Source: Penicillium oxalicum
Lineage: Eukaryota; Ascomycota; Eurotiomycetes; Eurotiales; Aspergillaceae
Assembly: GCF_001723175.1 (NCBI RefSeq)
Contig: NC_064657.1
Span: 1,364,001 to 1,428,000 of the forward strand
Length of the DNA stretch: 64,000 nucleotides
Direction of reading: 5' to 3'
This document shows, in pieces, positions 45,989 to 56,692 of the stretch. A model generated the notes under the pieces. It was not told the DNA's origin and did not search any database. It worked only from the letters and a program-made list of their open reading frames with translations. Numbering within the stretch: position 1 is the first letter of the stretch; each line of letters starts with the position of its first letter. The position numbers were made by a program, and so were the translations under genes.

Positions 45989-46053
45989 ATGAGACTCGAT
46001 CACCTCCCCAAGGAGATGGTTCTGGAATTTGTACCTTTCCTCACAAGGCATGA
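45982..46053 (+). promoter_or_regulatory. Overlapping uORF at the F-box gene start
   Basis: An ATG 7 nt upstream of the F-box start opens another frame of 23 codons plus a TGA stop inside the coding region. Depending on the transcript start it could reduce translation of the F-box protein. Confidence 0.4.
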
Positions 46054-47542
46054 TCTCGCGCAACTGGTGTTGGTGTGCAAGTCCTGGTACTCCCTCTTTA
46101 TCCCACATCTCTATCATCATGTCATGCTTCCCCTGAACGATTACTGTGGGTCTGGCTACGGCCGGATGCGTTTCGGAAAACCAGACCTTCCCGTGCGTCG
46201 GTTCACGATGGCTCTGATTGAAAATCCAAGTCTCGCTCTGCTGATTCACTCCCTCGAGCTGTACCCGAGCGATTGCGAGGGGAAATGGCAGAACCGACCC
46301 CCGCTGCAGCCGCTGACCGAAGACAAATATCGTCTCTCGATGTTGCCCCATGGGGATTCGAAGCGCAAGTATCGTCGGAAGTTCCATACCTGGCGCCGAG
46401 ACCTTAAACCCAGATCGGAACGACAGGACTGGTATCGAGACTGGCGATATGACGATGCTTGGCTCGCCTTGCTCGTAGTCCAAGTCAAGAATCTTGAAAA
46501 ATTTGCCATGGAGTTACCGGAAGAGTGGTTTCACCTGACTGAAGACTGCCAACTAAAGAGATCCGTCCACTTTGAACGGGTCATTCAATGGGCGAGCAAC
46601 CCCTCGTTGGGAGTGCTCACACGCCTCTCACACGTCTCGTTGACCAACGGCCCGGCGTTTTGGGAGCCTGGGACTGCCGTCAACGCGATGCCATTGCACC
46701 GACTGATCCCCTTTCTGCGAATTCCGTCATTGCGAAAGCTTTACGTGAAAGATGCGTGTGATCGGTTACGATTCAAAATACCAAGAGACCTGGCCCGTCA
46801 ACTGACTCATCTTGACCTTGAGGCGCCTGGTGGGAGACTGCCGAATCTTCCTGGTCTGCTGGAGAGGTGCACCGGCCTGCAATCGTTTACCCTCGAACAG
46901 GACGACTGGGAGGATGGTCATAGACACGATTGTCTCGACTTTTCGTCCCTATACCGGCCTTTACTACAATCTCGATCTTCGCTGCGTCACTTGAAGATCA
47001 CATTTCCGAGCACCCGATCTTGGCAGGATGCCGAGGTTCCCAAGCCGGTCTTCTTCGGGAGCCTGGCCGAGTTCCCAAATCTCCAGAGTGTCCATATGCG
47101 ATGGAATAATCTAATGCCATTTTTCGGGAACGGGATCTCCAGTGCCCCAAAATCGCTTCGCGGGCTGCTTCCATGCTCGCTTAAGCATCTTTTTCTCGAA
47201 GATTGCCTCATTCAAAGCACCTGGCTTCTGTGCGATGAACTGGAAGGGCTATTTATCCATTTTTCAGAGACGCTTCCCTTGCTCGAGACGCTTTATCTAC
47301 GCTATGCCGCGAGAGAGCAAGTCTGCGGACAAGGGTGCCGAAATTGTGCTCGTGGTTGGTCCGAATGGCAAATGATGAAACCAGATCCTGTACTCAACGG
47401 TCGCCTGCTCGAATTGCAAGATAAATTCCGTGGATTAGGCGTGGATTTCCACGTCATCAAACAAGAAGTCCCCGTGAAGTTCCCTCAGGAAAGTGCCATC
47501 CGGAAGAAGTGGCTGTGGGAAAGATCCGGAAAATTGCGATAG
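45989..47542 (+). CDS. F-box protein with LRR-like C-terminal region
   Basis: Intronless, 517 residues. The N-terminus MRLDHLPKEMVLEFVPFLTR continues HDLAQLVLVCKSWYSLFIP, a clear F-box (residues of about 3-42) that would bind Skp1 in an SCF ubiquitin ligase. The remainder contains irregular leucine-rich segments (LSHVSLTN, LRKLYVKDACDRL, LTHLDLEAPGG, LQSFTLEQDDW, LRHLKITFPS, LKHLFLEDCLI, LLETLYLRYA) that probably form a horseshoe for substrate binding. A Cys cluster CGQGCRNCARGW lies near residue 442. Proteins of this type are numerous and fast-evolving in Eurotiales; the substrate is unknown. An out-of-frame ATG lies just upstream. Confidence 0.87.
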   Translation: MRLDHLPKEMVLEFVPFLTRHDLAQLVLVCKSWYSLFIPHLYHHVMLPLNDYCGSGYGRMRFGKPDLPVRRFTMALIENPSLALLIHSLELYPSDCEGKWQNRPPLQPLTEDKYRLSMLPHGDSKRKYRRKFHTWRRDLKPRSERQDWYRDWRYDDAWLALLVVQVKNLEKFAMELPEEWFHLTEDCQLKRSVHFERVIQWASNPSLGVLTRLSHVSLTNGPAFWEPGTAVNAMPLHRLIPFLRIPSLRKLYVKDACDRLRFKIPRDLARQLTHLDLEAPGGRLPNLPGLLERCTGLQSFTLEQDDWEDGHRHDCLDFSSLYRPLLQSRSSLRHLKITFPSTRSWQDAEVPKPVFFGSLAEFPNLQSVHMRWNNLMPFFGNGISSAPKSLRGLLPCSLKHLFLEDCLIQSTWLLCDELEGLFIHFSETLPLLETLYLRYAAREQVCGQGCRNCARGWSEWQMMKPDPVLNGRLLELQDKFRGLGVDFHVIKQEVPVKFPQESAIRKKWLWERSGKLR

Positions 47543-48397
47543 GCAAGGTCCCTCTGACTCTCATCGGAGACCGCTGAGAAATGACATATCTGAGTTGCAC
47601 AATTTCCATATTAATCCGTCTTTTCCTTCTCGTAGGCGAAGGTTGCCGTATAGACAAAAACAAATCTGACCTCATCACAGGCATTCTCAGCACATTCAAG
47701 CCAGCCGTGACTCATGACTGGCACCTCATATGTAGAATCTTTGTAACCGAATGCTAGTCTCGAAAAATGATCTCCGCTCGACACTATGATCGTATTGCAC
47801 TCACCAATAATGCTTGCCATTAGAGGGCCAGTCCCAAAAAATCAGACCCGGCCCTTCTTCTGATGTGTCACATGACGGACAACAAACAGGCTGGCCCGCT
47901 AGATGGGGCTCAACTCTCTCAGTTCTCAACCTCTCAATTTCGCTAGGGTTTAAGCTAAGCGACCCCTGTATTACTACTATACCTAATTGAGTCTTTATCC
48001 CCACTTGTTCAAAAGTTCCAAACTACATAAGCCATTACAAGCCTTGCCGAGGGATTTTGACACACTTCTAGTTATCGAGGGACTACCACGTTGGACATGC
48101 TGACCCTTATCCTACTTGGTGCCATATTCCCGGCGCTAAAGACAGGGTATCACCGTGCGGATTTTATCATGCTCCGGAACCTTCGGGCTCATGAATAGGA
48201 GATTTCAAGTCCAAAGATGTCCCGTCACGGCCAGGAGACTCAGGAGGTATAGGTGCCTTTTAACCTTTTTTGTATAGATTGCAACCTACTTTATAGTAAA
48301 TGATTAGCGTTCAAATGCCCTCACTATTTGAGTTCACCATGCTTGAACTCTTCTCTATCTTCATCTTTCGTCATCCGGCCTAGTACTGACGGCCATT
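47543..48397. other. Intergenic region
   Basis: About 850 bp between two plus-strand genes. No gene or repeat recognised. Confidence 0.55.
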
Positions 48398-48945
48398 ATG
48401 CGAATTTCTACCTTTCTGTCTGTCATCCTCTTGGACGCTGTCTGCACGGTATCCGGTACCTGTTCAGACCAGGTATCCTCCAACACAATGGCTATGTTCA
48501 ACGGTGCCCCCTTCGCATTCGCGAAAGACTACGGCAGCGGGCAAGAGTGTGCGGGCTTTTGCGACAAGCTCTCCGAGTGCAATGCGTGGCTCTTCAGTGA
48601 GCGAGGCGGGGAATGTCAGCTACACAAGGCGAATGCCCTGTCAACCTTCAAATCCCAACACTTCACGTACGGGATCTGCAACGGCCATCGCTCATCCCCT
48701 GCGAGCTCGTCGGGAGCGATGGCTGCTGTCGCCAGCCACAGCCCTAATTCAACGCTGTCCCACTCTGCGGGATTGAGTGATAGGACCTCTCTTCACGTAT
48801 GTTACTCTCTCATTTCCTGCCTCTTTCTGACTTACTCTTGACTCTTGACTCCTTGAGATGACGCATTAATACTCCTGTACTAATCAATCGATTATAGAAG
48901 AATTACCTCGATGGTCACCGTCATTATCATGCTCATCACTTTTAA
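48398..48945 (+). CDS. Small secreted PAN/apple-like Cys-rich protein
   Basis: Proposed exons 48398-48796 and 48898-48945; 447 nt, 148 residues. The first 20 residues (MRISTFLSVILLDAVCTVSG) are a signal peptide. The mature part has six Cys in the pattern C...C.GFC..LSEC..WLF....GECQLH...FTYGIC, which fits a PAN/apple domain, a fold for protein or carbohydrate binding. A Ser-rich linker follows. The intron has donor GTATGT, a perfect TACTAAT branch site and acceptor TTATAG; splicing replaces a hydrophobic read-through tail (VCYSLISCLFLTYS) by a His-rich end (DGHRHYHAHHF). If the intron is retained, the hydrophobic tail could act as a GPI or membrane signal. Function unknown. Confidence 0.75.
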
Positions 48946-49432
48946 GCCATGCCGTGGTTATGGTAACATTTATGTCAACGTGGAGAATATAGCAGACACT
49001 CAAGCTGTCAAGCACCGTCATGTTTACCTAGAAAATCAAATGGAACTTACACATCACTCTCGCGGTCGTGCAAGTGTCAAGCCAACAAGTTAGATAAAAT
49101 GTATTTTGCATTGGCCGTTTCGCATGCTGATGTGTGTTTTACTAGATGAATGCACGTTCTTTTTTCGGCCCGGCGTCGTTGCCGGAGCTCTTTCTACCGG
49201 ACCATGTCGAGTTATGCCATTGAAGCGAGGCCCAGCTCGGCAAGGCAATTTCCATCAGCTCCATCTGATCACGGTGAAAGATATAGACTTGGCTTCTGGA
49301 CCACAGTTGACGATGAACACTAACCTGCTCATGGTCGGTCACCTTGAGAATCCGCTCACTGGAGTCTCTACAGAGGTTGGTTCCCCTCACATGCACGGGT
49401 TCGCTACGAAGCCACTCGCGAGGTCAGTCCCT

Positions 49433-49443
49433 CAAGGTCCTCA
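49433..49443 (+). promoter_or_regulatory. Candidate zinc-response site CAAGGTCCTCA
   Basis: 11-bp element containing CAAGGT, the core reported for ZafA-type zinc regulators of Aspergillus, 952 bp before the ZIP start codon. The same 11-mer recurs at 49987-49997. Confidence 0.5.
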
Positions 49444-49562
49444 TTACCCTGTTAGGACCTTCCACATGCAGTTAAAGGCTCACTTGTTCCTGTCCTCTTT
49501 TCCACCTCTTTTCTTGGTCCCGACGCTCGCGTTCGGTAGGCGAGCCGGTGCGGCTGCGAGAC

Positions 49563-49572
49563 GAGGACCTTG
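49563..49572 (-). promoter_or_regulatory. Candidate zinc-response site, inverted CAAGGTCCTC
   Basis: GAGGACCTTG on the plus strand is the reverse complement of the 10-bp core of the flanking elements. A shorter inverted CAAGGT also occurs at 49341-49346. Confidence 0.45.
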
Positions 49573-49986
49573 GGGGCTTCAGGCCACCGAATTACACGTT
49601 CATCCCGTGCGGGTCAGACTCGACAAGAAATGCCACCCGTTCAAGCTTTTCATACCAAGACGAAAATCAAAACAAAAAAAAAGGGTCGAGGAGCTGAGGT
49701 GTGCTCGTGGAGCTGCTTCATTTACGTGTGTCGACTTGGATGTGGTTCGTGATACCTGGTGCTTGACTGGATCGTTCCTGGCACGCGACAGATGAGGGAG
49801 GCGGGGGGGGGAATACGTACGATAGGAGACTGACAGGTGTCATTGCATATCGAATTGGAACTAGCGTTTGCTCTTGGCTAATAGGACGAGACTTAGTGGG
49901 AGAATCGTCTCTTGTACTTGTGAAATAGCCGAATCTTTTCATGACGCGATGAGGGTCCAGAAGGTGTCGGTTGGAGGTGAACCTCC

Positions 49987-49997
49987 CAAGGTCCTCA
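49987..49997 (+). promoter_or_regulatory. Candidate zinc-response site CAAGGTCCTCA
   Basis: Second exact copy of the 11-mer, 398 bp before the ZIP start codon, within the expected promoter. Confidence 0.55.
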
Positions 49998-50384
49998 ATT
50001 AGGTCGACAGATTCAATCATGACATGCCAACTATTTCTCTCGTTTCTTTTTTTTTCTTTTTAGGTCATGGGGTCAGTGTACGATGTTGTTGGAAATAAAT
50101 ATCTTTGTCCGGAACGGTCTCTTGTTTTGTTTCTGATATTCTCGTGTCAATCCATCGCCTTCATCTGGCTGCGAGAGTTCTTTTCCTTCCCTCCTTTCAT
50201 AGGGCACCTCAACCTTCAGGTTTAGGCTCATCCTCACAAGAACTGTTCTACTTGCAAAATCCTATATATCAAAAGGGCCTTTCATTCCCTTCCTATCTTC
50301 TCCCCCGACTTCCTCTCATCTGGACCACACAAAACAGCACTCCTACCATCCACCATTGGCGCTATCGCCAAAATTTCAAGCACA

Positions 50385-51467
50385 ATGTCCACGTTCGACC
50401 CTCACAATGTCGATCTCGACACCCTCGACCCAGCCCAGATTGTCTGCTACCTCAACAGCGAAGGCAACGAGTACAACGGCCACCTGGGTGCGCGCATCTC
50501 CGCCATCTTCGTCATTCTCATCGCCTCATCCGCAGCAACTTTCTTCCCTGTTCTCGCCAAGCGAGCACCTCGTCTTCGAGTTCCCATCTACATCTACCTC
50601 TTCGCCAAATACTTTGGCGCCGGCGTCATCATTGCCACAGCCTTCATCCACCTGCTCGATCCAGCATACGATGAAATCGGTCCAAGTTCCTGCGTGGGGA
50701 TGACCGGCCACTGGGCAGATTACTCCTGGTGCCCGGCCATCGTCCTCACCTCACTCATGCTAGTCTTCTTGCTCGACTTTGGGGCCGAGCGCTACGTCGA
50801 GAAGAAATATGGTCTTTGCCGAGACGATCCCGAGTCCATCGTCGCTACGGGGGGCCAGGGACACGTCCACACGCACTTGGACGCATCGGAATCGCAGGGA
50901 CCCGCCTCGCTGGAGTCAAAGGGCAAGCACAGCGACGAGATTGAATCCCAATCACTCGATGAGAGTTTCATCGAACGATCCTTCCGTCAGCAGATTGCCG
51001 CATTTCTCATTCTAGAGTTCGGCGTCATCTTTCACTCGGTGATTATCGGTTTGAATCTGGGGGTTGCGGGAGACGAATTTGCCACCCTCTACCCGGTCCT
51101 GGTTTTCCATCAATCATTCGAGGGGCTTGGTATCGGTGCCCGAATGAGCTCGATTCCCTTCCGGAAAGAGAGCTGGCTCCCCTGGATGCTGTGCGCGGCG
51201 TACGGATTGACAACTCCCATTGCGATTGCGATTGGGTTGGGTCTGCGCACGACGTATAATCCGGGCTCGTTCACGGCGAATGTGGTCTCGGGGGTGTTGG
51301 ATGCGATTTCGGCGGGAATTCTGATCTATACGGGTTTGGTTGAGTTGTTGGCGAAGGATTTCTTGTTTGATCCTCACCGGACCAAGGATGATAAGAGATT
51401 GACTTTTATGGTGGTGTGTCTGTTATTGGGAGCGGGCATCATGGCCTTGTTGGGTAAGTGGGCGTAG
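50385..51467 (+). CDS. ZIP-family zinc transporter (Zrt/Zrf type)
   Basis: Intronless, 360 residues, within the usual size for fungal plasma-membrane ZIP transporters that import Zn2+. Eight membrane spans are visible: about 36-54, 67-90, 112-130 (before the loop), then 200-350. The cytosolic loop between spans 3 and 4 carries a His-rich GHVHTHLD motif. Spans 4 and 5 hold the metal-binding residues: FGVIFHSVIIGLNLGVAG and LVFHQSFEGLGIGAR. The protein starts MSTFDPHNVDLDTLDPAQIV and has CYLNSEGNEYNGHLGARISA, typical of the Zrt1/ZrfA/ZrfB group. CAAGGT sites upstream suggest induction under zinc limitation. High- or low-affinity subtype cannot be fixed from sequence alone. Confidence 0.95.
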   Translation: MSTFDPHNVDLDTLDPAQIVCYLNSEGNEYNGHLGARISAIFVILIASSAATFFPVLAKRAPRLRVPIYIYLFAKYFGAGVIIATAFIHLLDPAYDEIGPSSCVGMTGHWADYSWCPAIVLTSLMLVFLLDFGAERYVEKKYGLCRDDPESIVATGGQGHVHTHLDASESQGPASLESKGKHSDEIESQSLDESFIERSFRQQIAAFLILEFGVIFHSVIIGLNLGVAGDEFATLYPVLVFHQSFEGLGIGARMSSIPFRKESWLPWMLCAAYGLTTPIAIAIGLGLRTTYNPGSFTANVVSGVLDAISAGILIYTGLVELLAKDFLFDPHRTKDDKRLTFMVVCLLLGAGIMALLGKWA

Positions 51468-51973
51468 GTGAGACGCTCAGTATTGACTTTGTCGCGTGTG
51501 AAGGGGACGATCAAGATGTGCCGACGGCTTTTTCCTTTTTTTTATTATTGTTCTTTTTTTTTTGAGTTCCTGGGGGATGTTTTAAAATGGGGGAACCGGA
51601 TGGATATAGAAATTTCGGGAAATGCCACCCTGGAACTTGCTGGAATGACTGTACCTTTATTTGGCTAATGAATAGACTTTGAACGTTTTTGACCTCAGTT
51701 ATGCTTCCACTTGAATTGTCTATCAGTAGAAAAAGAAAAAAAAAGCCCCTTTTGCATTCAAAGTAGCAAGATCTGCCTCTTAAGATTGTGATTGATCTAC
51801 ATAGAACTTTACACTTCCTAATCAAATGTATCGTGTGGAAAGTAATTCGCCAGAAGGGCAGGCTATCACACTCTCAGTCAAGTAGGTATGTACCATATTT
51901 GTATTTCTCACACTATCAATAAGAATATGTTTTCATAAACAAAAGTTCAAACAGCCTCCAGTCCTCCCACAAT
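51468..51973. other. Convergent 3' region
   Basis: Space between two convergent genes (ZIP plus, membrane protein minus), T- and A-rich on the respective strands. Expected 3' untranslated regions only. Confidence 0.6.
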
Positions 51974-52854
51974 CTAGACCTTCACCCGCCTCGAGTACGC
52001 AGGAGGTGCCTCCCTCTGTCTTCCCAGCGACGAAACATCTACCAAAACCGCCTCATCCGCCCTTCTCGTCATCCTCCGACGATATCTTCGCACTCCCCAA
52101 AATCCAAGAAATCCCACCAGGATCACACCCGCGGGCACTCCGATTCCGATTCCAATCTTGGTACCCTTGCTCAAGGAATGATCCTTGGGTAGCCTCAGCG
52201 AGTCGGTCACAATCGGAACAAGGGTAGACTCTGAGGCTTTGAATCGGATCTGAATCCCGTCTGCGGTCATTGCTCGAACGGTCGTGACCGCGGAGAGGGT
52301 CGGGTCGGAGTATGTGATTGTCGTGGGGACGTTGAATGTCTTTCCGCAATAGTTTTGTCCGTAACAGTCGAATCCCCTGAAGAGAGAAAGAGGAAAGAGG
52401 ATTTCGTTAGATGCAATAGATTATACATGTCATTTTCATTTTCATTTTTTTTTCCTTGTTGGGTAGAAAAGGGTCTCTATCTATTTTCTTCCAGAGGATG
52501 GACAACTCACTGTGGACAGCAAATGACAGTCGTCTCTTCTCGCTGGGTGGTGGTCGGAAGAGTACATGTCTTGTAGTTGTATGGACATCGTCCTGGACTG
52601 AAGTAGAAAGTAAACTTCCAGCCATCAGGACAACACTCGTTGCCGTACGGTCCCTGGCATGCCTGTGTCAGAGCAGGTCGATCAAGCCACAAGCCAGGAC
52701 TCGGTGTTGAGCATGACGAAGGTGCCGTGAAGACAGTAGTAAGAGGTCCCGCGTTCCTGGCCGTTGTGTCGATGCGATTGACATATGAAGTGTCGTAGTA
52801 TTGCCCGGAGGCGATAACCACAAAGCCCCAAAGTAAACTGATGTGTCGGAGCAT
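51974..52854 (-). CDS. Secreted-type single-pass membrane protein, Cys-rich ectodomain
   Basis: Two exons, 52854-52511 and 52376-51974; 747 nt, 248 residues. A signal peptide (MLRHISLLWGFVVIASGQ) is followed by an ectodomain with about ten Cys (CSTPSPGLW, CQGPYGNECCPDGW, GRCPYNYKTC, ICCPQGFDCYGQNYCG). A membrane helix lies near residues 187-210 (IGIGIGVPAGVILVGFLGFW), flanked by Lys/Arg (VRRYRRRMTRR), and a short cytoplasmic tail ends APPAYSRRVKV. The layout matches a common family of fungal cell-surface proteins of unknown function, sometimes compared with stress or wall sensors. No ligand or partner can be named. The two-exon model restores frame and Cys pairing across the junction. Confidence 0.82.
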
Positions 52855-54072
52855 ACCGTCACCTTGTTTTCAGTCTTCTTGGGAAAACGATGATGAGGAT
52901 TTCATGCGCGAGACACAATTCAGGGCAAGTATTGAATTGGCTACCCTGAGTATACCAATATCAAAAAGGAGAAAATCGTGCCTTTGCCAACCACTTCATC
53001 TCCACATATTATATGTGATTTCCCCCTCTCCCTCGACACTTGAAGTTGCTAGTGTACTACCACGCTCTTCGACGGCTTGCCGATCCTTTCCCATCGGTGC
53101 AGTGCCAAGATTCCGCCTTGTCCTTAGCACTCGTGTTGCAGCATTGGTTTCCGCCCTCATTTGAACATCGACGCCGTCGACATGGTGGAATGATTCTCCT
53201 CCTCATAGGCCCAAACCTGAGAGCCCGGGCACTCGTTGGTCCATTACGCGGCGTTGGGTGCAGCATGGCAGATGGTGGTGGGGGGCGAGGTTAGCCTCAA
53301 ATAGGCTTTATTTCACGATGTGTGGCTTATGCGCTAAAACAGGCCGATCGTGGAGGGCCCTGCACCGCCTGGATGGCTCAATCTGAGGCATTCAGCGGCG
53401 TGGGACGTGCAGTGGATTAGAATGGATAGCGTGGAGCGATATCCTATGACTGAATTCGGTATCGGCTGCGATCCATGGCATGTCGATTGTAATACGCCGG
53501 ATCCTTTTCCACGTCGAGTCTTCTAACTAACCAGGTTGGCGATATGGCGACAACCCGGATGGACGACTTGGAGGTGTCTACTGTGGGCGGAACATCCCGA
53601 CAGGAACGGAGATCAACCCATGCGAATGGGCGATGGAGGAGCTCCGCCTTCTCGTTTGTGGACGACCTGCTACGGTACGAACTTTCTTGCCATGTCCAAT
53701 ACGAGCACAGTAGGTGACTGTCTCCACCAGCATAACTCGTGTGGAGTTTCCCGTCAAGACACACGGGTTGTTTCTAGATCGATCGTGATGAGGGCCGAGG
53801 ACATCACCCTCACAAGTTTGCCGTGTACTACAGTCTCACACGACCTGGCGCTTGTTGATTATTACAAGATCCCTATCAGGCCGACATTTGCAACCGTAAC
53901 ATGAGTAGACATTAAGAGGCAAAAAAGAGGTGTGGTGATGAGAAGAGACGAAGATGGGCGCTGATGAGGAAATTCGTCACGCATTTCGTAGTACCCAGGC
54001 ACACACGTGAGTATACTGTCCCGTTCATCGGTACAATAATTTGTCCGTGCAGCTGTCATATGAATATCTCTT
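52855..54072. other. Intergenic region
   Basis: About 1.2 kb upstream of the membrane protein gene and downstream of the Sel1-repeat gene (both minus). Small open frames near 53444-53904 on both strands are unrecognised. Confidence 0.5.
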
Positions 54073-55577
54073 TCACTTGGGATTGTATTTTTCTTTCCAG
54101 ATCCTGAAATTAGACCATATTAGCATGCCGAAGCTCAGCGACAAAGGCATGATGATGTTGCAACGTACCATGAATTTCCCACAGTGGGATTCCCATTTTC
54201 TTCGGCAAGGCGGTAGTATTTCGCCGCTTTGAACTGCAACGAAGGGCTTCGTTAGGACGACGGTACGTGCCGAGAATCAAATCACCGACTCACTTTGTCT
54301 TTCTTCCCACCAAATCCCTCAAGATAACACCATGCCACTTGGTCCATTGCATCGGTATCACCCAGGTTGGCCGCCGTCTCGTAGTATTGTCTTGCGGCAG
54401 CGGGATCTTTCTTGACGCCCCAGCCCATGCGGAAACAATTGGCTAGCTCAAAGATGGCGAGAACCAGCTCGCCCTTGGCTTTGCCACCTTTCTTCATGCC
54501 AGCACGAAGAGCTTCCGACTCCACCGCTGCCGAGTTGGTGGCAGCTGCTGAAAGGTATTCGACAGCACGAGCTTCGTCCTTTGTACACCCCCAACCATGT
54601 CTGAGGTATGATTAGTCACATAATCAGGTCAAGCTTCTCTGCGGAAACACACTCACCGGAGAGCCAGACCGTACAAGACCTGGCTAAGCGGATTATTATG
54701 TCCGTTGGGGTCCGCAAGTTGGCCAAACATCGTGGTGGACCGCTCCAGATCTATACCGAAATCATCAGAAAAATTTCATTCTTTTCGCTCGCTCGCTCGC
54801 TCTCTGTCTCTCTGCAACGCGCCAATGTGTCAAGAAATTTGGACAATCTTACCTCCTTCCTCGTGTAAACGAATCGCTTCTTGGATATTGACCTGCATCC
54901 TGTCAGCATGAATGCCGATCTGTGGAGCAATTCTCCCGGTCAGATCGTCGTCGATCGTTTAGACGTACATCATCCTGATGATCGCCAATCCGGCTGTGAC
55001 TGGAGCTTCTGGACCTTGGAGGGCCGCCACCTGGTACCGTCAAATCTCCCGGTGCCTGTGACGCCGAGGAAAGCGAGAGACCAAAATGGGGATTATTTTG
55101 TACTAGTACCGTCGCCCGTTTCTCCCACTGAGCCTCGCGCTCTTGCTTATCTGCCACCTGATCATCTTCGATCTGGGGTAGTCCCTCGGGGATATTTGAA
55201 GATGTCTCTTGGGAAGATCTGCGGCTGTTGCGGTGCAGTAGGTTGGACAGGCGACGCTCGCGCGTACGGGGTGGAGATGGCGTCGAAAGCGTTTGCGACG
55301 AGTTGGACTTGGGAAAGAAGAAGCTCCGGCGAGCGGTGGTTGGACTCTCAATGGGGGATTCGGCAGTCAAGGTTCCTGTGTGTGCATGTTTCTCTTCGGG
55401 GTGTGCTGGTGGAAGGATCTCTTCTTGGCCAAGGGTATCGGTGCGCAAGAAGGTGAACTCGGGAGGCGGTGGTGGGGACGAGGGGGCATTTTGAGACTTT
55501 TCAGTGTCGATCGGAGTTTGTGAAGACGCCTCAGTCAACGCGTTTCGTTTTTGTAAAACACTGCGTAGGGAAGGCAT
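54073..55577 (-). CDS. nif1: Sel1-repeat protein, Nif1-like
   Basis: Six exons: 55577-54969, 54892-54853, 54750-54657, 54600-54294, 54233-54169 and 54103-54073; 1146 nt, 381 residues, all phases consistent. The N-terminal 200 residues are Ser/Pro-rich and disordered (SPPPPPEFTFLRT, RRLSNLLHRNSRRSS). The C-terminal half has Sel1-like helical repeats: VNIQEAIRLHEEG, NPLSQVLYGLALRHGWGC, GELVLAIFELANCFRMGWG, DPAAARQYYETAANLGDTDA and KAAKYYRLAEENGNP, ending SWIWKEKYNPK. Fungal orthologues are annotated as cell-cycle inhibitor Nif1, after the S. pombe protein that binds the Nim1/Cdr1 kinase; the name is taken from memory of that family and the role is inference. The last exon is 31 nt. Six exons in 1.5 kb make it easy to miscall. 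Confidence 0.85.
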
Positions 55578-56692
55578 CGTGAGAATGCTTTGCGGATATG
55601 CCAAGTCAGGTGTCTAGTGACTCCCAACCTGACAATCCAAAGATACGTGATGCGATGCGATGCGGGCGCAATGCGGAGGTCGTTCAGATGCAGATCAAAG
55701 TGGAGCAGAGTGTCGGGGAGAAATCAAACGTCTGGGCAGATTGACGATATCTGCTGCGTCATCCATACCCAAAGATTGGCAGGGGGACAAAAAAAAAAGA
55801 GAAAAGCTCTGTTGACTCGGAAGAGCAAACGACAAAGTTCAGAAGTAACCGATCTTTAGGTTGGGGGGGAGGAGTAGATCCTCGGTGGCTGTGTTGGAGT
55901 CTGGTTTGGGCATTTTGGGTCCAAGGGGGGGGGGGCTCTTTTCAATACGATTGGATCTTGTTTCAGCGGCTAACCGAAACACGAACTTCACAGGGGCTGC
56001 CGAGGATGTTTATTTTTGCAGAAGACGACAAATAGTGAAAGGAAGCTGGCAAGGCGGAAGAGGTTGGCGTTGACAAATGTTTACCACCAATCTAGACCAG
56101 AACGCTGGGCTCTTACGTAGGAATGCGTCTATGTGTCGCGGGCACGTGGTAGTATATGCCTAATATTGGCCTGGTTCTAGACCTCGATTGCTGCAGGCAC
56201 ATGACCAGTGTCTCGATGAGGTCGTCACTTTCGTGGCTGCACAACACAATTTTGAGAAGAGTGAGGATTAGATGCTTGACGAATGACTGCGAGAGCGCGG
56301 TCACACTGTATCAAACAAGGGTAGATTTTGGCAGTCCTTAGGTGGCAAGAGCACGCTGACCTAGCAATGCTCGAGTGCAAAAGCGTAGAAATCTTTACGT
56401 CAGTCAATTCGAACTCTCGAATCCATCAGACACGCAATACAAATGTGTCAGATTTCCTGTCGAGTCAAGCTCAGGGCTCCAATTGATGCCAGCCAAATTC
56501 GGGGCCGATCTGTGGGGCGACAAACTACGTCAAAGTTCTATCGATGACAAGTGCAATTCACTCGAGCACCCATACATGAGTCAGACGGATGAAAGAAATG
56601 GTATTGCAACTCTAGCTCAGCAGATGCAAGATGCCCCTTAAGTTTTGTACACATTGGCGATCGCAGAGGTGGCCAGCGATATAGAGCCCAAC
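55578..56692. other. Intergenic region
   Basis: About 1.1 kb between two minus-strand genes. It holds a G-rich stretch (55925-55935) and no supported gene. Confidence 0.55.

Larger units (their letters stand above)
48946..50384. other. Upstream region of the ZIP transporter gene
   Basis: About 1.4 kb. Contains several CAAGGT sites and a CT-rich leader from 50190 to 50384. A 229-codon open frame (49106-49795) has no recognisable domain and is interrupted by the regulatory-looking sites, so it is not called a gene. Confidence 0.5.

Noticed and set aside
49106..49795. A 229-codon plus-strand open frame between the PAN-like and ZIP genes
   Set aside because: No domain, no clear composition of a real protein, and it spans the repeated CAAGGT elements expected in the ZIP promoter.
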